DNA from: Paramacrobiotus metropolitanus
Lineage: Eukaryota > Tardigrada > Eutardigrada > Parachela > Macrobiotidae
Assembly (NCBI RefSeq): GCF_019649055.1
Contig: NW_026570231.1
Span: forward strand, 1-64,000
DNA length: 64,000 bases
Direction: 5' to 3'
Shown: piece by piece, positions 28,704-40,400 of the stretch
Position numbering within the stretch: the stretch's first letter is position 1
Layout of the letters: each line of letters begins with the position of its first letter
The notes under the pieces: model-generated
Database searches by the model: none
The model's input: the letters and a program-made list of their open reading frames with translations, nothing else
Told to the model about the DNA's origin: nothing
Position numbers and translations under genes: made by a program

Positions 28704-30823
28704 ATGACCTCAAGCTTTAGCCAAAATTCTCGTCTAAAGCACTTATGGTATACAATTATCTGCATTGGAAGCCTTTTATACATCTTTTCTTGCTGCGCCG
28801 TATCCGGAGAGAATGCTGCACCTTCACAACCGGGGTTAATTTCCACTTGTCGTCGGGATCACGAAAACACAATCGGCATCCACAGAGCAGCTATTGCCAA
28901 AATCAATGATTATCTCGAAAAAGACAATCCTGATTCCGATCCGACCATCAAACCAGGAGCTTTATTACGACAAATTTCCGACATTATTTGGCCCGCGGCT
29001 AACAAACAGGAATGGTACTGCATAGATAAAAGAATAAATGGTATAGTGGGAGAGGAAGTTCAGCGGAATTGTACGGACATTCTCGAAGGATTCCGTAATC
29101 AAATTGGAGTTGTCCTGAGACTAGCGGATCAACCACATCCTTTGCCGACAAGCCTTGGCCGCGCCTTGCAGGAACTGCACGTAAATATTTCTTTTTTCCA
29201 TCACACCTTTCTAAAGGTATTGGATGTTGAGGCTGGATCATTGTTTCTTCGTGAGTTTTCTCTACTGCTAATGGGATCTTCGGCCGAATATATCCGATAC
29301 TGCAAAAGTTCGAATCTACAAAACGAATTGGAGCGACATCAACAAAGAAGTCTTCCTCCAACCGCATATATCATGGCTAAATACTCTTACTTCTTTCTGC
29401 GGTAAGAACATCTGTTATTTCAGGCATTGCATGTAATACTAAAAATAAGTTTAGTTGGCCAACAAAACGTGTCAATAATAAACCATACACCATGCTTCTA
29501 GGTCACATCATTTTTATGGTATTTAGAGTACTAACTAGTTCGCGGCACGATTGCAGAAAGGGCAATGTATTATTACATATAATCACATTAAAATAATGTG
29601 ATTAAAAGAATGCATAAAATAATTGCCGGTTCATATGAAACGTCGTCCGTATGCATGTCATATTCTGTGAAATGCCTGCGAACAGTTACACTTTTTTGGT
29701 TTTAAACGCGCTAATCTATGTTCCGTTCTGTAGGTTTATGCCAAAAAAGATGTCAGATTATTTGTCTTTTTCCATGCAAGCCTCTCGCAATATCAAGCTC
29801 AGCATTGTGAACAGATTAGACGATCAAGTTTTAAAGGAATACATTGAGCCTTCTTCTCATTATGATTTGGATACAAATGAAGGAAAAACCTTTGCCTTCG
29901 GGCTATTAAAAGTCGCCCGGATAACTATGAAAAAGCGACTAGAAAAATACTGGAATGAGCGCCTGAATGACTATCGTTATTTACTGTTTCGCCGGTACTG
30001 CACCGCACCAGCGTGCCACACAGAACGCGAACAATATGATGAGTTTGTCGTGACCTCTGGTCAACCAGTTACCTTGGGTTATTTGAGCGGCACAGCCGAA
30101 AACGGGAAGCTTTGCAGTAGTGACCTTTGTTCATCCATGTGGTTAAGCACCGCGGGCTATAAGGATTACGTTTACTACCGCGGCACATGCATGGATGCAG
30201 CGCATCCTCTGGAAACCACGGATCCGCAAGCTTGCGACACCGAGTACTGGAAACTCTGCACCGACTTCGGACGCTGCAACAGTGGCCAAAAGCATGTGCT
30301 TAAGGATAGCGCTTTTCCTATCGTTATTTTGTCTAACACGTCCGGATTATGTGTTGATTGTACTGACACCGAACAGTGGTGCCGACAGAACCGTTGTCCT
30401 TCGTCGGCACTCTTTCCTGGTTATCCCAGTCGGCCGGTGGGGGATATCGACAACTGCCTTAAAGGATCACACCACTGCGAAGGACCTCAGTTTCAACTTC
30501 ATATACTGGGGAAAAGCAAAGGCAGTGCGTTGGAGATTTTGGACGAAGCGCTGTTCAGCTATGGCGGTCCGGTCGATAAATATTACCGGTTTTTGCGAGC
30601 AGAAATCTTTTCTGGCTCAGTCTTTCGTACACAACATTACGCGAAGGTCACCCAAAAGCACCAGTTCATCAATAATACTGTTGGTTTCGAGAAGGTGGTG
30701 TGCCCTTTGGATAAAGAGTGGTCAACAATGGAAATCGCAGAGCAGGTGATTTGCGCGCAGTCGTTGTACACTGTCATGCGACCAATTGATGCCGAAAGAA
30801 TTCTACATGGTGACCCATCTTAA
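28704..30823 (+). CDS. Secreted Cys-rich protein B, paralog of A (595 aa, 2 exons)
   Basis: Exons 28704-29401 and 29734-30823 (1,788 nt). The N-terminus has a hydrophobic leader (TIICIGSLLYIFSCC) after a short polar stretch, so it is a signal peptide or signal anchor. It matches protein A along its whole length: GALLRQISDIIWP, FLREFSLLLMGSSAEY, STAGYKDYVYYRG, GPQFQLHIL, FSGSVFRTQHY. The single intron has the same position and phase 2 as the first intron of gene A; the two later introns of A are absent here. Function unknown; secretion and disulfide bonding are inferred. Confidence 0.85.
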
Positions 30824-31420
30824 TAATATTGGTACTTTTGTCAGAAATTTTATTGTTTTTTATGTAGCATATGGAAGCTGGAAAACAAATCGAACTGATT
30901 TAAGAAACCAAGGAGTAATAATTTTAGCGTTTATTGTAATAGATAGATCTAGAAGCACTTAGGTTGAACACTGTGCATTGCGAAACAAACTGTTGGTTAT
31001 TTTTTAAATTTGTCCTAAATGTTATAATATACGAGTATGTCTTAACCAAATCAAACCGTGCTCATGCGCAGGGCGTCATATTATGCGTCATAAGGTTGGA
31101 ATTGAATACATGTTTGACATAAATAAACACAAAACATGTTCAGTAAAATTATACCGGCCAACACCACTGCATTTGCACAGTAGAACTGCCAATGTAACGA
31201 TTCTTTTGTAATTTGTAATGCCGACCTTTTCAATGACATGCAGTTAAGCTGACATGCCACGATCATCAACGATCCCTAATTAAGAAAACTTTTTAAGTAA
31301 AATTTGGGGATGATAATGGTGCATCAGTGACGACATGTGCTTTCAGCGGAGAAGTTTGTATGACCTTAAGAGCTCGTGGACAGGAATCATTTTGCATCCA
31401 GTTTTACCTTTATAAATGCG
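30824..31420. other. Intergenic between convergent genes
   Basis: Contains the 3' ends of secreted gene B (plus) and of LGR1 (minus). A 62-codon minus ORF with one hydrophobic stretch (31,081-31,269) has no supporting context. Confidence 0.4.
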
Positions 31421-34400
31421 TCATTTCTCGAAGGTATCGTATGCGGTATCGCTTTTAGAACTTGTTCCTTGGCGTTTGACACTAAGTGTTCGGACCGAAG
31501 AGATGGATTCTGGTGACCTCGTCAGCGTATGGCTAGTGGGCTGAGGAGAAAACGGTCGAAGTGGGTACAAAACAGATTCCGGGTTCTGCACATTGGCCAA
31601 AGACGTGGTTGTGAATTCCTTATGATCCCTAAAGCTGGAATTTTGGAATCGACGAGGTGGGATCCAGTAGGAGGACTTCACCGTGGGATCGGCTGAGTTG
31701 GACTGATAAGCGCGGCGCTTGACCGTCATCGAGTTATGCTGAGAAAATCCGGACGACTGACGAGATAAGTGATGGTTCAATGTCGAACTGGAATGACTTC
31801 CTCCTGGAAGATGAAATCATGCCGTTAGCAGAATATTGTAATGCCCTGCGTACCGGCAATCAAACAGAATTATCACGAATTTGTACACTTTTGTTCGATA
31901 GGTATGTATGGCTTACATAATACTATAGTTCTGTGTCCAAACTTTTTTTCATCAATTTTATAATAGTTAATTCAGAAATTAATTACAAATACTTCTGAGA
32001 AATTGTTTATTGTGCTAGTATAACAGCGTAGCGTGAGTGATAAAAATGTTAGAAAAATATTGGACTTGTTGAGAGCTTGGTTTCACATGTTTACGTATGT
32101 GCGCCATGGTAAGAGCTACGGTACCGGTAGTCTTACGAAGAGTAGTGTTGCGAACGGATGAATTCCGAGAGCCCAAAAAGGAAGTGTTCGATGGAATATA
32201 CAAAGACGGGCGCGGTTTGTAGCAGATTTTCTTCATCAGGGAGATGCATTCAGGGGTCATGAAAGTATATATTATGGGATTTAAGCAGCAGTTCAACGGT
32301 AGCACGAACACTGCAAGCCAGCTGTATATTTCGCCTAAACACAAATGCAGTAACATAACAGGACAAAAGCCCTTCACAGAAGCCTGCATGAACAGTATTT
32401 TCAAATAGGTTGATAATACGTACGCTGTCGCCTGATGCACATGTGTTTATTTATTGTATTGGAAATTGTGTTAAAGTTTCTTACCTGGAACAGCAATTTG
32501 AGCCATGGCTACAGCCTGAAAAAATAATTTTTAACAGTTTACCACTTGACGTTTTGTAAAGGGGCGATTTGGCGACGAAAAATGCATGTTAAATGAGAGA
32601 AATTATATCATTTTATCATTCGGGCGACGGCGATAATGTACAATGTCACCAATTTGTTTACGGTACTTGCTTTGATCACAATTAACGGAACCCAACACAA
32701 AAGATTCGAAATGGTAATGCCGATGAGTTTATTAAGGTGTGGCCGATCTCCTCGAATTTGATCGGTTGCTTGCCGAGATTTTTCAACATGACGAAGCACC
32801 GACACGTAGCAATACAGCATTATGGAAATCGCCAAAGAAGGGATAACCACAAAAATGGTTAATGACAGCCACCAACCCTTAAAAACAATGTAATTTTCGA
32901 TCTGGCAAACCAACAGGGATACAATTAACGTTTAAGACTTTAAGCACACCTGCTATACATAGATGGGTATGTAAGCTCCATCTATATGTATCGCTTGAAA
33001 GTAATTATGCGTACGCTTTGCACGCAAAAACTTTGTGATTGACAATTGTAAATATTGTACCTTAAAATAGGGTTCATGAATGAACAAGGGAACGCAAACA
33101 CCGTTCTGACCGTAGAATACTTGCACACCGTCAGCATCCAGCTGCATTATGAGCGGTAAAATTCCCGTGATCAGACCTGTAAGCTCAATAGGTACAAGTA
33201 CGAATTATGTGCAGAAAATGTGCGTGCCCGAAAAGTTCGAAACTTTCAATATATTTTTGCTCGTATTAGTTACCAACTATCCAACAAAATACGATACATT
33301 CCGCTGCCGTCCTTAAACTCATTCCAAACTGGGCAAAAGGTTTATAAACCAGCCGGATATAGCGCTCCAGTGCCATAAAAGCTAATAACAACGCACTTGT
33401 ATCGAACGAAACCACCGCTACGACAAGCAAGAAAAATAATGCAGTATTATACGAAAGTTTATTTTACGTATACTTGCTAGCTAGAAAGGTAGGTTTTGAT
33501 TGTCAGTATTCTGAGTATGTTTGCTTAATTCCCTTTTATAAATCAGTGTTTACCACTGACCACTGGCCACTGGGTACTATAGTAGGTTACTACTGACCAT
33601 GAGTAGATCGACTACCAATAAGAACTGCTTACACATGCTTCCACTAAACTGGCACAAAAACCCGTGGACCCACTGGTGAAAATATTGGTTGTACATTGAC
33701 TTGTAGGAAGCATCCGCTGCGGAGATAATCAGTACATATATCCCCTACCGAGAAAAACGACGAAAACTACAGAATTAGGTATGTTCACGTTGACAAATAT
33801 ATTTCGTGTAAACTCACCATTATAAGGTCTGCCACTGAAATGCAAACTTATGTCAAATTTTTGTAACTGCATTATCGAATTTTATTATGTAATTCAAAAG
33901 GTCAGATCGTTGTTTGAGAGTAACTCCCGCGTTTACATGCCTTATAACATAACGTCTAATGTGATTTGATACACGCATCCATTGCGTAAGTTGATAAAAA
34001 ATTTGCCATCAGGACTCATGTATTAAGTATTGTTCCTTTCAGGTAAGGGGTGCAATACTTACCGGTTAAGTTAATGATGCTTAATGAGTGCACTCGTGTC
34101 ATCCCCGTGGTATTCTTCCAACGATAAAATCGGACTCCCAGCACAAACACATTAGCAATCATCGCTACAATGGCGATTGTCCAGCTGAACGAAGTTAAAA
34201 CGATGCTGTCTAGCAAGTTTTTTGCAGACGAAATTCCATCTGTTTGCGGAGTGCAGATTTTAACGTGTGGTGCATATCCACAATAGTGGAACTTAGCAAA
34301 AGCACTGCAATTGTATAAAATAGTAAATGTTTAATTAGTTTTCCCCACTATAAAACGTTACAAAAACTAAAATTATAAGCGCATACATGTGCTCCAGATT

Positions 34401-37400
34401 GAGATTGGGATGAGTAAACATCCTTTTTGAAACGTTAAAAATTTCCAGTCCTTCCAATGATCTGTGCATGATCGTAATCCACAGGATTAACTGGCCGTGT
34501 ACAATACATATGTTTATCTGGATCTCAAGTGCACGAAGTAGAACACATTAAACCTTGAACTGATTTACATTACTTACAATTTCCGTAAACTTTTCATGTT
34601 GTAAAACAAATCTTCCGGAATGTTTTGCACTGGATTATATGCCAGATTCCTGTAAAATACTCTGTATAGCGTGTTCAAATAGCAGACATACGATTAAAAT
34701 TAGGAATCACCGAAAAATATCACAGTAACCAAACACTATTGAGTCGCTTAACAGGCGCGACGCTTACAAATCACTAAGGGATGGCTGAATTCCGAACTGA
34801 TTTGCGTGAAACTCTTTGATTTTATTCCAGGACAAATCTCTGCAAAATCGGGCAGGGTAAAGCTACACGGCTGTTAACTAACCCACAAACGTTTGCCTTC
34901 TTTGTAAAAAAAACTGTAGAAAGTGATGCGGCTGCATCGGATCAAGAAAAATAAAAATTCTACTCAAAATAATACATACAAATCATTCAACGACAGCTGG
35001 CTGAAGGTACCTTGTCCAATAGTACCGATAAGGTTGTTGCTCAAACTCCTGAAAATTCACCGTAAGTATAATTTAGAAAACGTGGAAGAAACATTAGCTG
35101 TTAACTCAATTAATTAGGCATACACAAGCTCCAGTTTTTCGAGACCGGCAAAAGAGTTGTCATCCAGAATAGTTACTAAATTATGATCCAGCTCCCTGCC
35201 ATACAAATGTTGGTTTTTGTGTCAGAATGCCTGGTAAGGTTGTTTAGGTTATCGTAAATACACGTACTCTTCCCTACATCGACTAAACTCAAAATAAGTC
35301 GTTAGAAAATCGTTAAGTACTTCGTATGTCTATTATGCCTAAGCGTAATAATTAAGCGAATAACTCATAATTGTCATTTGTACTCGATTGACTTGGACTT
35401 TTCGTTATAACTCTCCGTCCACAAGTGTTTAGAAAAGCCGCTAGCTACAATATAGACGTTACTCGTGACCTTTACACTAATTAAGTCACTTACAGATACT
35501 TCAATGCCGACAAATGCTTGAACATTCCCGAAACTTCCAGTCTAATCAAATTGCTCCTTAACGTCCTGTAAATATCAGGAAAAAACCCTGCATTGTCCCG
35601 GCTACCCATTGTATGGTATTAAGCAGTCATCGTCGTACAATACTTCCAATAAGTTGTTATTGCAAAACAGCTCCTTGTTCCAGTCTGTCAACTGATTGTA
35701 GGATAAATCTCTGCCAAAAACGCAAGTGTTGAACTCTAGATCTGGTTCGCGCACATTTCCTTCAGTTATAAAGTAAATACTGCATTTCAAGGATGTACAG
35801 CATATATTATTTGGATCTTTGTGTAAATGAACTTACAATCGCTTCAGCTTATTCAGGTTGCAAAATGTGTGCACTTCCAAGTGTTCTAGTTTATTGTGCT
35901 GCAGAAACCTGCAGAGAAAAACCGCAAAACATATTGTAGAACAACAAATTTTTAGTGGTAAAAATATTCCATAAAAAATGGTAAACCAAAATGAGTAAAT
36001 TAAGAACAAAGCCTTGTTATCCTTTGTACCTATGAACGCAAGTTAATGAATGACGAGGCTTACAGTGCCTTAAGTTTTGGCAAGCCTTCAAAAGCGGCTT
36101 TGTCAACTTTTGAAATTTGGTTATCAGCGAGGGTGCTACAAAAAACAAATTCATTTTGAAGACAAATTTCACGTGGTAAAATACGACTGTGCTTTGTAGT
36201 AACGAATAAAACTTACATGACCGTCAAATTCGGGTATCGGATGAAAGTTTTAAAGTTTAGGAACGAGATATTGTTGCCTGTGAGATTCCTAGAAAAAGAA
36301 CGAGGCTTCACATTGTCGCAGAGCTAACAATAAGTAAGATGAATTTTTTAAATTTGCTGCTTGTATTCGCATACTAAGGGATGAACGGTAAAATTCAATG
36401 CCAATTGTGTTTGCCGGCATATTAATAAAGACCGTTGCATAAAGACGGTTTGTCTGAATTTTAATAAAGACCTGAATATTATAAATAAAGTTGCACTGCT
36501 ACTTAGGCAAACCTTTGTTTTAAAGACAGCTCAGTTTTTGAGATAGCACTGTATCTTATACGATTGTAAAATGACTGCTCTTTAATCTACTTTGCATGAA
36601 TACACGCCTGTAGCCGGCAAAACAGTTAACATGTTAACGGTTAACGCATTAACATGTGAGCCGGGCTAGAATGTTAACGTTAACATTCCCGCCGGGCCCA
36701 AATGTTAACGACCAAAATCATGCAAGCTGTTCACTCAGTCTCCGCAGCAAAATAATCGCAGTTCACGAATCATGGACTAAAATCAAGATCAAATCACATT
36801 TAGACCCGGTCTGAAGTCCTGTACGAATTGCCTGTTATTAAGCAGTGACAATACTGATCTTGTTCGTGTAAATTAAAGTGGCAAAACTCGGTGCGGCACC
36901 GTAATGTACAGTAATACTGTACGCAGTAATAATAGCAATAGCCGTAATAGCAATAGCCGTAATAGCAATAGTTGGAGAAATACGTAAACATTTAACTGCG
37001 CCTTAATACACAATTGTTTGGAATCGAAAATTTATGTTATTTTCAAGAGCACGTTATTTTAAATTTTAGACATTTATTTTGCAGCTTTTCATGAAGCGGT
37101 CGTGTTATAGTCACATTTAAAACATAGAAGGTTTAAATTTCCAAAAGTGGACTTCTTTTGCGCTTGCTATTTGTTAAACAAGGAAAAGCAATTTTAAAGG
37201 AAGTAAAGCTTTTTGTTAACGCCGCTAACAGGCGAGCCAGGCTGGGATGTTCACGCTATAACTGTACGGTAATCGGATTCTGCTAAATTATCAACATAAA
37301 CCGCTCTCATTAAACGCTTGTACAAACGCTTAATTTCCTGCTAAGGCTAATACTTTCTACGTATAAGGCTACTCGTTCTTTGTATTTTCTTTATTCTGTA

Positions 37401-40400
37401 TATTTAGTCTACGATCTGCCCTGAATTTGAGAACATGAGTGCTCGGCGGGGATGCTCACATTTTTAATAAAATTATGCATGTCGAATATGCATGCCTACG
37501 ATTATCGCTGTTGGATTAAATCGTAACTTGCTCTTTTATGCGATTAAGCATGCAATCTCAATGGGTGAGCTGCGGCTTATGAATATGTCACGGTCATTTA
37601 GATTGGCTGGCCTCCTACAAAAAAAATGTAATGTAAGGCAAAACCGGCACGTTTTTTTAAAGTTTTGTTATGAATTTCGTTAACACCTACGAAAGCACAA
37701 TTCTTTTTTGTTTATAACCTTTACAATATACGAGCCTTTAGTAATTTACCCATTCGATAGGCTATAGTCAACATTGCGGTAATAAACATTCATAGGTGCC
37801 GGGCGATTAAGATGTCAACGTTTTAAAAATATGGATGCCGACTACGAGTACCTGCTTATGTCTGTAGGATGCCGATCACATGTACCGTGAACAGATTTGT
37901 GTACAGCAGAAAACAATTGTTTTTTTCGGCACTAAATCAAGTTATCAACAGTGCACAGGGGCTCAAAAGATAACGGCATCATAACATGTGCCGGCTCAAA
38001 TGTTAACGGCGTTAAAACATGTGCTGGCTCAAATGTTAACGGCGCTATACCATGTGCCGGCTCAAATGTTAACGGCATTATAACATGTGTCGGCTGAAAT
38101 GTTAACGGCGTTATAACGGCACCATATCATTTCGGAAACCATTCATTTCGGAAAACGTTCATTTCGGAAGCCATTCATTTCGGAAACCTAGCATTTCCGA
38201 AGCCGCCAAGAAAACAGAAGAAAACGAGTAATAGCATAAAAAACTAGTAAAAACGTAAGAAAACATACAAATCAAAGGGACCTGAGAAACAAATAACAAA
38301 AACAAGAAAGCCTAAAAACATTATTAAAACCTAAGAAACTTAATAAAACCTAAGAATAACATAAGAAAACCTAAGAAACCAAGAAGTTTTAAGAAAACCT
38401 TCGAAATCTTTAGAAAACCTAAGAAAACATAGGAACACCTAAGAAGTTTAAAGAAAACCTAAGAATGTCTAAAAACCTAAAAAAAAGACAGGGATAACCC
38501 AAGAAAAATAGAAACGGAAGAAAACCTAAGAAACCTAAGAAAAATGTGAATGTTAACTTAAGAAAGCCTAAGGGGTAAGGGAACCGAATCATAAGAAAAG
38601 CATTAGCACAGCTTAAAACAACCGAAAGAAATACGTATTTCTGATATATCCGATTTGCAATTATTTCCGAAATGAACAGTTTCCGAAATGAATGGTTTCC
38701 GAAATGATTGGACACCATTATAACATGTGCCAACTGATATGTTAACGGTGTTAACAAGCGGTTTAAATTGGATTGCCGGATATTTACCTTGATCGATATT
38801 TAATGAAATGGATATTTAATGCGGTGTTGCCTTCATGCAATGTTTCGAAAGATCAACAAAAAACTGGTAAATCAACATATACATATATGTACAACATTAA
38901 AAATCGTGGGACAAATGAATCCAAAAATTACTTTTTTTTTCATGCATTTGCCCGAATTTACAGCCCTGCCGGGCCAAGTTGGGACAGCTGCATAAAATAA
39001 AATATAAAATATCTGTATTCATGTTTTTACTTTTATCCTTTACCATTTTTGGTGTAACTTTTTATTGCAAATTCAGAACTGTCAAAATCGTTAAGTCCGG
39101 GTCTACCAGTAGCGAGCCAAGCGGTGGTTTAGGGGCCGGGGTAATGGTCTGTTTTTGAGTTCTTATTAATGCCACTTTAGGAAATTCACCGATCAATATT
39201 CTCTCGTGGACTTTTTTGAAATCTGTTGAGAGACCCAAAAGGTGTCCATCACTAGTTGGCAGAAGAATTGTGCTCAACCAGTTCTCGCGGTCGGTACGAA
39301 ATTAGGGATCGCTCCCATAGACCACTATGTTATAACGAAACTTCGGGAGAACAGGGTTGCCTAGCACACATAGTGTGGTAACCTCGAACTGATACATATT
39401 TTCCATGGATGACACATGGATCAAATCATTTAAATTTTATCTTTTGACTGAAATCTATTACACAGAGTGGTAGATGGTTGTGTCGAATAAGTGGAACAAA
39501 AAACTAACAAAGCTACAGATAAAAAATGTTATAGTTGCTATTTGAACTTTCGGGGACGGAATCTTGGTCTTATTGTGAGGATAGCGAGACTTGAATCAAC
39601 ACTATAATCTTCCTGAAAGAGATTTTACCAGAACAATTTACATACGGCTCCCTGCTATGGTACGGCGTGCATGCAGAGGAGGTCATCCTCTTGTTTTCAA
39701 ATACCAGCAGTCAGGCCGCAAAGGCCACTGACCCCTGGCTGAAATCGACTGGTGTAAGGAATAGTTTGCAAGGGTACTGCATCGCGAACAGCTTAGAGTT
39801 ACCAATTTAAGACTATAACACCAGATGAATTTTTAAACAAATTCTTACTGGGACAGCACCTAATAAATTCGATGGGTCGAACTACATTTTCTAACTAGTC
39901 TGCTCTGGTTTCCATCCTACCATTATTCGAAACAGGTTTCCAGAATAAAAACCTCAAAAGCAAAAGATGTTGGACACACATAGGGATCATGTGAACATTT
40001 ATTAAGTTTTAATTTGGTGTCGGATGACTCATTAAAATTTTTGAAAAAACTGTCCCAACTTGGCCCGGCAGGGCTGTAGTACCACTTTTGGAGAAAAGAA
40101 TTTTTGGATTCGACGTGGATAGGGGTGCATTTATGCAGCGAATGTTCCTGTAAAAGGCTTCTGTGCGACAAGTGCCGGACACGAAAAATCATGGCAAACA
40201 ACTGCTATATGCTATATACAGTCATATATTTACAGCCACCACACGGTGAATTTGCTTACTTATACGTGATTGCGGCTGTTAAGTATCAAGCGTTATCAGA
40301 TTACCACCGTTAACATTGCTGACGGGCGGGGATGTTAACGCTAATACACATGCCGGCAGGGATGTTAACGTTTATTAGATGCGATATGGTCATTCTCCCA

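Noticed and set aside
37966-38113. Regular 33-bp repeats resembling a CRISPR array
   Set aside because: Units are directly adjacent without unique spacers, and the host DNA is clearly eukaryotic.
38419-38757. 112-aa hydrophobic minus-strand ORF
   Set aside because: It lies in the degenerate CTAAGAAAAC simple repeat of the nested foldback element; composition explains it.
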